From contig JABMNH010000078.1 in NCBI GenBank assembly GCA_013205245.1, positions 1 through 50,199 of the forward strand: a stretch of DNA of 50,199 nt, in the 5' to 3' direction. This DNA is from Flavobacteriales bacterium. GTDB lineage: Bacteria > Bacteroidota > Bacteroidia > Flavobacteriales > Flavobacteriaceae. The position numbers and the translations under genes are program-made. Shown here one piece after another: positions 16,900-24,674 of this stretch. The notes under the pieces were generated by a model that worked only from the letters and a program-made list of their open reading frames with translations, had not been told where the DNA came from and made no database searches. The number at the start of each line of letters is the position of its first letter. Positions within the stretch are counted from its first letter, which is position 1.

Positions 16900-17946
16900 T
16901 CAATGTGATAAAAAAGCATTTATAAAATTGTGAATTAATATAGGAACTGGGTATTTATGAATATCAGAAAAGTTAATTGTTGCCAAAGGATGCGTGGCTG
17001 TTTTGAGTATCCAAAATTTAGTATAAATATGCTGATGGGTTAGTTTATGAACGATTTCCTTTGGATTATGACATGTGATATCCAGATGTTTTATGTTATC
17101 AAATAATTCCACAAAAACAGGATGATTTACTAAAGTAGATTGGTCTATAGATTTTTCGGTTTCTGCTAGAGGAAATTCGTATAGGTTAAGCCAGATACCT
17201 TTATTAGTTCTTTTATTTAAGATAGTTGTATTGTCATCCGTAAGGGTAACCAGATAATTAAAATAACGTTTTTTAACAGCATTTTTTTTAATTTTTACTG
17301 GCAATAATGATATGGTTTTATGTTGAAGCGCCAAGCAACTATCATTTAGTGGACATGTTGTGCATAACGGATTATTTGGTTTGCAAACGAGAGCGCCTAA
17401 CTCCATAATAGCCTGATTGTGAATATCTGGATTTTTGGCATCTAGTATTTCTTGTGCTAAATTGTTAAATTCTTTAAGTCCTAAAGTGCTATTTATAGGC
17501 GTATCGCAATTAAAATAACGAGAAAGTACTCTGTTTACATTGCCGTCAACAACGGCTACAGGTTCTTTATAACAAAATGAAGCAATAGCTGCGGCAGTAT
17601 AAGGGCCAATACCTTTTAATTTTAAAAGGTCATTATAATTATCAGGGAAAATGCCGTTTAAATCTGATACAATATATTTAGCTGTTGTTAATAAATTACG
17701 TCCTCTAGAATAATAACCCAAACCTTGCCACAAATTTAAAACAGTTTCTTCATCGGCTTTAGCTAAAGCTTTCAATGTTGGTAACTTGTTTATAAATCGA
17801 TTAAAAAATGGCAAACCCTGCGCTACAGTGGTCTGCTGGAGCATAATTTCTGACAACCAAATTTTATATGGATCTTTTGTTAAGCGCCAAGGTAAAACAC
17901 GTTTGTTCTGTAAATACCAGTAAATTAAGGGGGTAGAGAAGTTCAT
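16900..17946 (-). CDS. mutY: A/G-specific adenine DNA glycosylase
   Basis: MutY removes adenine mispaired with 8-oxoguanine. From the chosen start the protein has 348 residues. Visible motifs are WRLTKDPYKIWLSEIMLQQT (catalytic Glu), the helix-hairpin-helix LKGIGPYTAAAIASF, VAVVDGNVNRVLSRYF (catalytic Asp) and the 4Fe-4S ligands CKPNNPLCTTCPLNDSC (C-x6-C-x2-C-x5-C). A C-terminal NUDIX-like domain follows. The open frame extends nine codons further (MYFCRLLSL), but a TATTTTTG -7 box overlaps that extension, so ATG at 17946 is preferred. Confidence 0.96.
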   Translation of the reverse strand: MNFSTPLIYWYLQNKRVLPWRLTKDPYKIWLSEIMLQQTTVAQGLPFFNRFINKLPTLKALAKADEETVLNLWQGLGYYSRGRNLLTTAKYIVSDLNGIFPDNYNDLLKLKGIGPYTAAAIASFCYKEPVAVVDGNVNRVLSRYFNCDTPINSTLGLKEFNNLAQEILDAKNPDIHNQAIMELGALVCKPNNPLCTTCPLNDSCLALQHKTISLLPVKIKKNAVKKRYFNYLVTLTDDNTTILNKRTNKGIWLNLYEFPLAETEKSIDQSTLVNHPVFVELFDNIKHLDITCHNPKEIVHKLTHQHIYTKFWILKTATHPLATINFSDIHKYPVPILIHNFINAFLSH

Positions 17947-17962
17947 AAGGCTTAATAGCCGA

Positions 17963-17970
17963 CAAAAATA
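17963..17970 (-). promoter_or_regulatory. Putative -7 box (TATTTTTG) for mutY
   Basis: The box lies within the longer open frame of mutY. Transcription from it would start past the upstream ATG, so it decides for the internal start 16 bases downstream. Confidence 0.45.
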
Positions 17971-18007
17971 CATAATTTAGTTGTTAAAAATTAAGGCTTT
18001 AGCTGTT

Positions 18008-18036
18008 TTTGTTTTAAAAAATATATGCTATATTTG
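18008..18036 (+). promoter_or_regulatory. Promoter of the HU gene (TTTG - 17 bp - TATATTTG)
   Basis: TTTG at 18008-18011 and TATATTTG at 18029-18036 are 17 bases apart. The pair lies 41 bases before the HU ATG and gives a strong-looking Bacteroidota promoter. Confidence 0.6.
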
Positions 18037-18077
18037 CACACTCTTAATTAAAATATAACAATTAAAAAATAATTATC

Positions 18078-18368
18078 ATGACAAAAGCAGAAATCGTAGT
18101 AAGTATTTCAGAAAAAACTGGAATCGAAAAAGCAGATGTTTTAGCAACAGTTGAAGCGTTTATGGAAGAAGTAAAAAGTTCTTTAGTAGGAAACAATAAC
18201 GTTTACCTTAGAGGATTTGGTAGCTTTATAGTAAAACAAAGAGCTGAAAAAACAGGTAGAAATATTACTAAAAACACAACTATCATTATTCCAGCACACA
18301 ACATCCCTTCTTTTAAACCTGCAAAAACATTTGTAGAAGGTGTTAAAACAAGCGTTCCTGTTAAATAA
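18078..18368 (+). CDS. HU family DNA-binding protein
   Basis: A nucleoid-associated protein of 96 residues. The HU/IHF fold is clear: MTKAEIVVSISEKTGIEKADVL, then LRGFGSFIVKQRAEKTGRNI (DNA-binding arm start) and IPAHNIPSFKPAKTF. In F. johnsoniae the equivalent gene beside mutY is called himD. It begins a short unit that also contains the small basic protein gene 31 bases downstream, ended by a strong terminator. Confidence 0.95.
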   Translation: MTKAEIVVSISEKTGIEKADVLATVEAFMEEVKSSLVGNNNVYLRGFGSFIVKQRAEKTGRNITKNTTIIIPAHNIPSFKPAKTFVEGVKTSVPVK

Positions 18369-18399
18369 ATAGGACTTTAATTTTAAAATAATAAATAAT

Positions 18400-18492
18400 A
18401 TGCCAAGCGGTAAAAAAAGAAAGCGCAGCAAGATCTCTACTCATAAGCGTAAAAAGAGAAGTAGACAAAACAGACACAAGAAGAAAAAATAA
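18400..18492 (+). CDS. Small basic AURKAIP1/COX24-like (bS22-type) protein
   Basis: A 30-residue open frame, too short for usual ORF calling. It starts MPSGKKRKRSKISTHKRKKR and ends NRHKKKK, and 18 of its 30 residues are Lys or Arg. The KKRKR-KxxTHKRKKRxRxNRHK pattern matches the AURKAIP1/COX24 domain, whose bacterial relatives are small ribosomal-subunit proteins (bS22 in actinobacteria). It sits 31 bases after the HU gene, and its stop codon lies within the terminator stem. Abundance and ribosome binding are inference from the family. Confidence 0.85.
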   Translation: MPSGKKRKRSKISTHKRKKRSRQNRHKKKK

Positions 18493-18512
18493 GCTTAGGC
18501 TTATTTTTTCTT
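18481..18512 (+). terminator. Strong terminator overlapping the stop of the small basic protein
   Basis: AAGAAAAAATAAGC (18481-18494) and GCTTATTTTTTCTT (18499-18512) are perfect 14-bp complements with a TTAG loop. The stop codon lies within the left arm. Confidence 0.85.
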
Positions 18513-18645
18513 TATACGTGTAATTGAAAAGTTCTTTGACATAAAAATTTGATTTTTAATTAGGTCAGATTTTACCGTAAAAACACACATCCTGTGTAGT
18601 TTATTGTATAACTATTGCGCATAAAGCGTGATTAATAATAAAAAT

Positions 18646-20181
18646 ATGAAAACAGAATTAATCATTAGATCAAGTTCTGCTGATATTGATTTTGCCCTTT
18701 TAAAAGATGGCAAATTAAACGAATTACATAAAGAGAGTAATCAGAATAAATTTTCTGTAGGCGATGTATTTTATGCTAAAATAAAAAAGATATTACCCAG
18801 TTTAAATGCAGCATTTGTTGATGTTGGGTATGAAAAAGATGCTTTTTTACATTATCACGATTTAGGTCCACAATTACTTTCTTTACAAAACTTCCAAAGT
18901 AGATTAACTACAGGTAAACAAAAAGATTTTACTTTAAATAATATCCGTTTAGAAAAAGATATAGATAAAAACGGAAAAATTGAAAGTATTTTAAAAACAG
19001 GTCAGTCGTTATTGGTTCAAATTGTTAAAGAACCTATCTCTACAAAAGGTCCACGTATAAGTTCAGAACTATCTATTGCCGGACGTTTTATGGTTTTAGT
19101 TCCTTTTTCAGATCGCGTATCTGTATCTCAAAAAATTGAAGATACTAAAGAGAAAGAACGTTTAAAAAGACTGGTTAAAAGTATTAAACCCAAAGGATTT
19201 GGTATTATTTTACGCACTGTTGCAAGTGGTAAAAAAGTAGCTGAACTAGATAAAGATTTAGAAACTTCTTTAAAAAGATGGTACGCCATGTGTAAAGAAG
19301 TAAAAACAGCTCAACCTCGCGCAAAAGTTTTAAGCGAATTAAACCGCGCTTCTTCTATTTTAAGAGATATTTTTAATGATTCTTTTACAAGTATTGTAAC
19401 CAATAATGAGTTGCTGTACATTTCGTTAAAAGAATATATTAGTAGGATTGATCCCAAAAAAGAATCTATCGTAAATTTATACGAATCTGATGTTCCCATT
19501 TTTGAACATTTTGGCATAGAACGACAAATTAAAGGTGCCTTTGGACGCACTGTGTCTATGGCAAAAGGTGCATATTTAGTAATAGAGCATACCGAAGCTT
19601 TACACGTAATCGATGTAAATAGTGGTAACCGCTCTGGTAAAGGCTCTTCGCAAGCAGATGCCGCCTTTGAAGTTAATATGGTTGCAGCTACAGAAATAGC
19701 CAGACAACTACAATTAAGAGATATGGGTGGAATTATTGTGGTTGACTTTATAGATATGCAAAATGCCGATCATAGAAAACAACTCTTTGAACATTTAAGA
19801 ACGCAAATGGAATTTGATAGGACCAAGCATAAAATCTTACCTCCAAGTAAGTTTGGTTTAATTCAAATAACCCGTCAGCGTGTTAGACCCGTCATGGAAA
19901 TTACAACAACAGAGCCTAATCCAAATTTAAACGGACAAGTTGAGGCTCCTATTGTTTTAATTGACAAAATAGAACATGTACTAGAACAAGTTATTCAAAG
20001 TAACAAATGCCCTAATGGTATTGTTTTACATGTACATCCTTTTATTGCGGCCTATATAAATCAAGGGTTTCCGTCTTTAAAACAGACATGGTTTTTAAAA
20101 TACAAAAAGTGGATAAAAGTTTTACCTCGAGATGCTTATCAGTATTTAGAATTTAGATTTTTAGACAAACGTCAAAAATAA
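18646..20181 (+). CDS. rng: Ribonuclease G/E family endoribonuclease
   Basis: This enzyme processes rRNA and degrades mRNA by cutting single-stranded AU-rich RNA. From ATG at 18646 the protein has 511 residues, normal for RNase G; the frame extends six codons upstream to a GTG that I reject. The S1 domain lies at about residues 35-130 (GDVFYAKIKKILPSLNAAFV). The catalytic region has HVIDVNSGNRSGKG and GGIIVVDFIDM, with the two metal-binding Asp residues. The zinc-link CPxCxG of RNase E/G is absent; the segment reads ITTTEPNPNLNGQVEAP. It is followed by a strong terminator. Confidence 0.94.
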   Translation: MKTELIIRSSSADIDFALLKDGKLNELHKESNQNKFSVGDVFYAKIKKILPSLNAAFVDVGYEKDAFLHYHDLGPQLLSLQNFQSRLTTGKQKDFTLNNIRLEKDIDKNGKIESILKTGQSLLVQIVKEPISTKGPRISSELSIAGRFMVLVPFSDRVSVSQKIEDTKEKERLKRLVKSIKPKGFGIILRTVASGKKVAELDKDLETSLKRWYAMCKEVKTAQPRAKVLSELNRASSILRDIFNDSFTSIVTNNELLYISLKEYISRIDPKKESIVNLYESDVPIFEHFGIERQIKGAFGRTVSMAKGAYLVIEHTEALHVIDVNSGNRSGKGSSQADAAFEVNMVAATEIARQLQLRDMGGIIVVDFIDMQNADHRKQLFEHLRTQMEFDRTKHKILPPSKFGLIQITRQRVRPVMEITTTEPNPNLNGQVEAPIVLIDKIEHVLEQVIQSNKCPNGIVLHVHPFIAAYINQGFPSLKQTWFLKYKKWIKVLPRDAYQYLEFRFLDKRQK

Positions 20182-20198
20182 TCTAATAATAAAATTAT

Positions 20199-20233
20199 AG
20201 CCTATTACCAATTTTGGTAATAGGCTTTTTTTA
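20199..20233 (+). terminator. Rho-independent terminator of rng
   Basis: AGCCTATTACCAA and TTGGTAATAGGCT are perfect complements followed by seven T residues. It overlaps the longer open frame of recX, supporting the later recX start. Confidence 0.88.
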
Positions 20234-20244
20234 TGAATTAATGT

Positions 20245-20252
20245 TACATTTG
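20245..20252 (+). promoter_or_regulatory. Putative -7 box (TACATTTG) for recX
   Basis: A TAnnTTTG match ending only six bases before the recX ATG at 20259. If used, transcription would begin at or next to the start codon, giving a leaderless mRNA. Confidence 0.4.
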
Positions 20253-20258
20253 TTTGTG

Positions 20259-20735
20259 ATGAAACCTCATAAAACATATACGGTAAACGAGGCTCAAAAA
20301 GCTTTAGAACATTATTGTGCATACCAAGAACGCTGTCATATTGAAGTGCAAACAAAGCTCAATAATATGAATATGATTCCCCAAGCGCAAGAAATTATTA
20401 TCCTCCACCTTTTAAAAGAAAATTTTCTTAGCGAAGAGCGTTTTGCTAAGGCTTACGCCCGAGGTAAATTTGTGATAAAACATTATGGCAGAATTCGGAT
20501 TGAAATGGGCCTAAAACAAAAACAAATATCGTCTTACCTTATTAAAAAAGGGCTTGAAGAAATAGATGCCGATTTGTATCTTAAAACAATTTCCGATTTA
20601 ATCGAAAAAAAAGTGGCTTCTATAAGTGAATTGAACCCTTATAAAAAGAAGAAAAAAATTATAGATTATATGCTCAGAAAAGGATACGAATACCCTTTAA
20701 TTGATGAGGCTGTAAGAAAATATATAAAGTTTTAG
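20259..20735 (+). CDS. recX: Regulatory protein RecX
   Basis: RecX binds and restrains RecA filaments. The protein has 158 residues from MKPHKTYTVNEAQKALEHYC. The frame opens upstream inside the rng terminator, so those earlier starts are rejected. The three-helix repeats are visible: LLKENFLSEERFAKAYARGKFVIKHYGRIRIEMGLKQKQIS is the signature, followed by DLYLKTISDLIEKK and KKKKIIDYMLRKGYEY. recA is not in the window. The end overlaps the convergent lipoprotein gene by four bases. Confidence 0.93.
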   Translation: MKPHKTYTVNEAQKALEHYCAYQERCHIEVQTKLNNMNMIPQAQEIIILHLLKENFLSEERFAKAYARGKFVIKHYGRIRIEMGLKQKQISSYLIKKGLEEIDADLYLKTISDLIEKKVASISELNPYKKKKKIIDYMLRKGYEYPLIDEAVRKYIKF

Positions 20736-21247
20736 CGTTTTATATATGTGGCTTTAGCAATAGAATCATTTACTTGTTTTGCAGCTATTACAGGTTTAAT
20801 ATCGTCATTTGGAATGGTAACTGATAATACATATTGCATAATTTTCCATTCGCCATTTTTCTTTTGCAAAATACCAGAGCCGCGGCAAAGCCCCATCCAA
20901 GTATCTAAAACTTCATTAAACCAAGCGATATCTCCAGTTTCATTTATAAAAAAATGACGGTCTAGAGCTTTAAAATCCCATGTTTGTTTTTTATCAAAAT
21001 ATGGTTTAGAGAAAGCTTCAAATTCTGTTTTTGTCCAAACTTCGCTTGCATCAGTACCAATAAAATAACCAAGGCTATCAATTTTATTAAAATAAGCATT
21101 ATAATTAAATGTAGCCACATCTTTATGCCAATCATCCATAAAAATATTTAAAGAAGAGCTGGTTTCTGTTTTATTTATTTTGGGTTGTTTGGCACTATTA
21201 CAACTTAAAAAAGTTAATGTAATTAATGATAATATTAGATTTCTCAT
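20732..21247 (-). CDS. NTF2-like/SnoaL-type lipoprotein
   Basis: A 171-residue predicted lipoprotein: signal ILSLITLTFLSCNSAK with the lipid Cys near residue 16. The mature part looks like an NTF2/SnoaL (DUF4440-like) domain: a helix around DWHKDVATFNYNAYFNKI, then FIGTDASEVWTKTEFEAFSKPYF, and beta strands ending GSGILQKKNGEWKIMQYVLSVTIPND. Such domains are pockets for small ligands or stress-related enzymes; no specific function can be given. It overlaps the upstream lipoprotein gene by four bases (ATGA), forming a two-gene operon. Confidence 0.75.
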   Translation of the reverse strand: MRNLILSLITLTFLSCNSAKQPKINKTETSSSLNIFMDDWHKDVATFNYNAYFNKIDSLGYFIGTDASEVWTKTEFEAFSKPYFDKKQTWDFKALDRHFFINETGDIAWFNEVLDTWMGLCRGSGILQKKNGEWKIMQYVLSVTIPNDDIKPVIAAKQVNDSIAKATYIKR

Positions 21248-21798
21248 TCTTTTAAAAATTTACGAGGTGGGTTTATTGTGTCTTTCAAAAATTTAACACC
21301 ACTAATATCTTCCTCAACCTGTTGTTGTAAAATCATACTATTCAGTTTCGCATTGGTGGCATCTAAAGCATTTAAAATTTTTATAAGCTGATTTTTAACA
21401 TCATTTTCGGTTAAATTAGGAATCGTAGTCATATCTTTTAAACGCATAGTTTCATTTTGTAAAACGTTTAATCTGGCTTTAAATGCTGGTATTTTAAAAG
21501 CTGGGATTCTAATAGAATCTTTTAGCTGTTTCGCTAAAGTATTTAATTCGTCTGCATTGTTTAGAGCTTCGCTGGAGGTTGTTTTTAAAAACTGATCGAA
21601 ATATTGTTTAAAATCGCCATACTCTTTCCATTTAGAAACACTTTTTGAGGTTTCTTTATTTAATGTTAGAGGCGCATCTATACTTATAACATTCTCTTTT
21701 TTAGATAAATGCTCTTTTATAAGCTTTTTTTCTTTATTTTCTTGACATGCAGATAATCCTATAAATAGAAAAAATAAAAGGTAAAGTTTTGATGTCAT
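21244..21798 (-). CDS. Hypothetical lipoprotein, helical
   Basis: I do not recognise the family. The product has 184 residues with a clear lipoprotein signal (LFFLFIGLSACQEN, Cys near 18). The rest is charged and largely alpha-helical, with heptad-like stretches around residues 90-165 (LKDSIRIPAFKIPAFKARLNV and later VKNQLIKILNALDATNAKLN). It is the first gene of a two-gene unit with the NTF2-like lipoprotein and has a TATCTTTG box 40 bases upstream. It probably lies on the periplasmic face of a membrane. Confidence 0.8.
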   Translation of the reverse strand: MTSKLYLLFFLFIGLSACQENKEKKLIKEHLSKKENVISIDAPLTLNKETSKSVSKWKEYGDFKQYFDQFLKTTSSEALNNADELNTLAKQLKDSIRIPAFKIPAFKARLNVLQNETMRLKDMTTIPNLTENDVKNQLIKILNALDATNAKLNSMILQQQVEEDISGVKFLKDTINPPRKFLKE

Positions 21799-21837
21799 TT
21801 AGTTGTATTTAATGAATGATAAATAAAGAATAGAATG

Positions 21838-21845
21838 CAAAGATA
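21838..21845 (-). promoter_or_regulatory. Putative -7 box (TATCTTTG) for the lipoprotein pair
   Basis: A minus-strand match to the commonest form of the Bacteroidota -7 box, 40 bases before the hypothetical lipoprotein start. It is divergent from a second TATCTTTG at 21916. Confidence 0.45.
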
Positions 21846-21915
21846 AAATTAAATTAATTATAATTTTTAGGCCCTTTATTTAACGATATTTTAATTTTGC
21901 TCAAACAATATTATT

Positions 21916-21923
21916 TATCTTTG
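21916..21923 (+). promoter_or_regulatory. Putative -7 box (TATCTTTG) for threonine dehydrogenase
   Basis: An exact consensus box 30 bases before the ATG, with a TTTG at 21896-21899 (16-bp spacer). Confidence 0.5.
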
Positions 21924-21953
21924 CCATCGTTATTTTAAACTTTTAATTGGTTG

Positions 21954-22895
21954 ATGGAACAACGTGTTTTAATTATAGGTGCTTGCGGTCAAATTGGTAC
22001 AGAGCTTACGCTAAAATTGCGTGATAAGTATGGTACCTCTAATGTTGTTGCTTCCGATTTAAAAGAAGGAACGCCGCAACTTATGACGTCTGGTTTGTTT
22101 ATAAAAATTGATGCCACAGATAAAGAACAAATTAGAAATATTCTTGTAGAATTTAATATTACCCAAGTTTATATGATGGCAGCCATGCTATCGGCTACAG
22201 CCGAAAAGATGCCCTTACGTGCTTGGGATTTAAACATGACAGCCTTGCTCACTATTTTAGAATTGGGTAAAGAAGGGCTTTATAAACAGTTGTTTTGGCC
22301 AAGTTCTATTGGTGCATTTGGACCGAATTCTCCACATACAAATACACCTCAAGATACTATTATGGCGCCTACTACAGTTTATGGAATTAGTAAATATTCT
22401 GGCGAAATGTGGTGTCAATATTACGCCACTCAATACGGGTTAGATGTACGTACGGTCCGTTATCCAGGTATTGTGAGTTATAAAACAAAACCAGGTGGAG
22501 GTACAACAGATTATGCTGTCGAAATTTATTTTGAAGCTCTTAAAAGTAGAAATTACACCTGTTTTTTATCGGAAGAAACCACTTTGCCAATGATGTATAT
22601 GGACGATGCTATTGAGGCCACTTTGAGTTTAATGGCGCATCCAAAATTGCAAGCATATAAAGCGTATAATATTTCGGGAATAAATTTTAATCCCAAAGAA
22701 ATAGCTGATGCTATTAAAAAACAAATTCCAGAATTTAAGATAGAATATCAACCAGATTTTAGACAGGCTATAGCCGATAGTTGGCCACAAAGTATTGATG
22801 ATAGTCAGGCTAAAGCCGATTGGGATTGGCAGCCACAATTTGATTTAGAAAAAATGACTTCTGTGATGTTGGCCAATTGTAAGCCAGATATGTAG
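21954..22895 (+). CDS. L-threonine 3-dehydrogenase, SDR type
   Basis: A 313-residue extended short-chain dehydrogenase. It closely resembles the NAD-dependent threonine dehydrogenase described from Flavobacterium (Cytophaga) species: VLIIGACGQIGTELTLKLR (NAD-binding GxxGxxG), YMMAAMLSATAEK, FWPSSIGAFGPNSPH, the YGISKYSGE active-site YxxxK, RYPGIVS and PMMYMDDAI. It oxidises L-threonine to 2-amino-3-ketobutyrate, which is cleaved to glycine and acetyl-CoA by a ligase not in this window. A TTG lies one codon upstream; the ATG is preferred. It is convergent with truB, one base away. Confidence 0.9.
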   Translation: MEQRVLIIGACGQIGTELTLKLRDKYGTSNVVASDLKEGTPQLMTSGLFIKIDATDKEQIRNILVEFNITQVYMMAAMLSATAEKMPLRAWDLNMTALLTILELGKEGLYKQLFWPSSIGAFGPNSPHTNTPQDTIMAPTTVYGISKYSGEMWCQYYATQYGLDVRTVRYPGIVSYKTKPGGGTTDYAVEIYFEALKSRNYTCFLSEETTLPMMYMDDAIEATLSLMAHPKLQAYKAYNISGINFNPKEIADAIKKQIPEFKIEYQPDFRQAIADSWPQSIDDSQAKADWDWQPQFDLEKMTSVMLANCKPDM

Positions 22896-22896
22896 G

Positions 22897-23592
22897 CTAG
22901 TCTGTAGTTAACTGTTCAATAAAGCCTTCAATAGAGGAGGCATTCTCTACACTAAATTTGCCAATTTCTGTGCGTCTTAAAGCACTTAAATGTGCACCAG
23001 ATTCTAAGGCTAAACCAAAATCGTAAGCCAAAGAACGGATATAAGTACCTTTACTACAAACCACTTTAAAATCGACTTCAGGTAAACTAATATTAGTTAA
23101 TTCAAAAGATTTTATCTCTACTTTACGCGGTTCTATTTCAATTGTTTCACCTGCGCGCGCAATGTCGTATAAACGTTTGCCATCTTTTTGAATAGCAGAA
23201 AAAATGGGTGGTTTTTGGTCAATAACACCGATAAAATTTTGAAGCTTTTCGTTTAGCAAATCTTCGTTTATATGAGCCGTTGGAAATGTCTGATTAATTT
23301 CTGATTCTAAATCGTACGAAGGCGTTGTAGCTCCCAAAGTAAAAGTGCCTGTATAGGTTTTTTCTTGTGCTTGGTAGGTGTTAATTTGTTTGGTTAATTT
23401 TCCTGTACAAATAATGAGTAATCCTGTAGCTAAAGGATCAAGTGTACCTGCATGGCCGACCTTTATTTTTTTGATTCCATATCTTTTTTTAATAGCAAAG
23501 CGTAATTTATTCACCACCTGAAAAGATGTCCAGTTCAGGGGTTTGTCTATTAAAAGCACTTGTCCGTTTAGATAATCTTCGGCTGTTAACAT
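22897..23592 (-). CDS. truB: tRNA pseudouridine(55) synthase
   Basis: TruB makes pseudouridine 55 in the T-loop of tRNAs. It has 231 residues. The family motifs are KVGHAGTLDPLATGLLIICTGK (catalytic Asp in GTLDPLA), PPIFSAIQKDGKRLYDIARAG and CSKGTYIRSLAYDFG. The C-terminal PUA-like region is short, as in other Bacteroidota. The start overlaps the uppP stop by one base (TAATG), so it is the last gene of the ftsX - DUF3098 - uppP - truB run. Confidence 0.97.
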   Translation of the reverse strand: MLTAEDYLNGQVLLIDKPLNWTSFQVVNKLRFAIKKRYGIKKIKVGHAGTLDPLATGLLIICTGKLTKQINTYQAQEKTYTGTFTLGATTPSYDLESEINQTFPTAHINEDLLNEKLQNFIGVIDQKPPIFSAIQKDGKRLYDIARAGETIEIEPRKVEIKSFELTNISLPEVDFKVVCSKGTYIRSLAYDFGLALESGAHLSALRRTEIGKFSVENASSIEGFIEQLTTD

Positions 23593-24386
23593 TAAATCAT
23601 GCTTAAAGGATAAAAGTAGTTTATTATTAAAATAGCAAGGCCTATAGCAATACGGTAATATCCAAATATTTTAAATCCGTTTTTACTCAAAAAAGTTATA
23701 AACGATTTAATGGCAAACATCGCCACAATAAAAGCAATAATATTACCTACTAACAATAAGTTGATTTGTTCAGTAGATAATGTTAAACCACCTTGGTAAT
23801 AATCCCATAATTTTTTAGCTGTAGCGCCAAACATGGTTGGTACAGCTAAAAAAAATGAAAATTCGGCCGCAGTTTTTCTGTTTATTTTCTGACTCATACC
23901 ACCTACTATAGTCGCACCACTTCTAGAAACGCCGGGAATCATGGCAATGCATTGAAAAAAACCAATTTTAAGTGCGGTTAGGTAGCTTATTTTATCATTA
24001 TCGGGCACTGTTTCTGAAGTTTTAAACCAAGTATCTACCTTGAGTAAAATAAAACCACCAATAACCAACGAAATAGCCACAGTAATCGGACTTTCTAAAA
24101 GTTCATCAATAACATCATTTAAGAGTAAACCCAAAACAACAGCTGGTAAAAAAGCGACAAAAAGTTTGAGATAAAAATCGACACTCTGAAAAAAACGTTT
24201 AAAATACAATACAACAACAGAAAGTATGGCACCAAGTTGTATAACGATGGTAAATAGTTTGGTAAAATCGTCGCTGGCAATACCCATAAACGATGAGGTT
24301 ATAATCATATGCCCAGTTGACGAGACAGGGAGATATTCTGTAATACCTTCGATTATTGCCAATAAAATAGCTTGTAAATAATTCAT
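23592..24386 (-). CDS. uppP: Undecaprenyl-diphosphatase
   Basis: UppP (BacA) recycles undecaprenyl pyrophosphate, the lipid carrier for peptidoglycan and O-antigen. It has 264 residues with about eight membrane segments. The two catalytic motifs are present: [17 protein letters not shown] near the N-terminus and [13 protein letters not shown] at about 155. It is the third gene after ftsX and the DUF3098 gene, a common Bacteroidota order, and overlaps truB by one base. Placement with ftsX suits a cell-envelope operon. Confidence 0.97.
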   Translation of the reverse strand: MNYLQAILLAIIEGITEYLPVSSTGHMIITSSFMGIASDDFTKLFTIVIQLGAILSVVVLYFKRFFQSVDFYLKLFVAFLPAVVLGLLLNDVIDELLESPITVAISLVIGGFILLKVDTWFKTSETVPDNDKISYLTALKIGFFQCIAMIPGVSRSGATIVGGMSQKINRKTAAEFSFFLAVPTMFGATAKKLWDYYQGGLTLSTEQINLLLVGNIIAFIVAMFAIKSFITFLSKNGFKIFGYYRIAIGLAILIINYFYPLSMI

Positions 24387-24407
24387 TTAATATAAAGTGA
24401 GCGGGAT

Positions 24408-24665
24408 TTATTTCTTTTTAGGGTTTGACAAAATAGCAAAAATTTGCATTGCCAAACCTATTAAAACAAGGGTAGGTGCCAATCTTATACGCCTAAAATT
24501 AAAGATGTCTTCGTTAAAAGTATCGGGGCTGCTACTGCTACCGCCCGACATTAAAATAAAACCAACAGCAATAAAAACAATACCTATAAGCATAATTTGA
24601 TAATTGCGTTTGCCAAACAAAAATTGGACTTCTGGTTTTTTTGGAGTTTTATCTTTTTTACTCAT
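24408..24665 (-). CDS. DUF3098 family membrane protein
   Basis: An 85-residue protein with two hydrophobic segments: about 29-41 (IMLIGIVFIAVGFILMSGG) and about 62-80 (APTLVLIGLAMQIFAIL). The loop FRRIRLAPT between them is conserved in DUF3098. The family has no known function but is regularly found between ftsX and uppP in Bacteroidota, so a role linked to division or lipid-carrier recycling is possible. That is inference from context only. Confidence 0.85.
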   Translation of the reverse strand: MSKKDKTPKKPEVQFLFGKRNYQIMLIGIVFIAVGFILMSGGSSSSPDTFNEDIFNFRRIRLAPTLVLIGLAMQIFAILSNPKKK

Positions 24666-24674
24666 AATATAATT

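Noticed and set aside
17947..17973. Nine-codon N-terminal extension of mutY
   Set aside because: A TATTTTTG -7 box overlaps it and the residues do not match MutY N-termini.
20214..20258. Upstream extension of recX
   Set aside because: It lies in the rng terminator stem and the -7-like box; not family-like.
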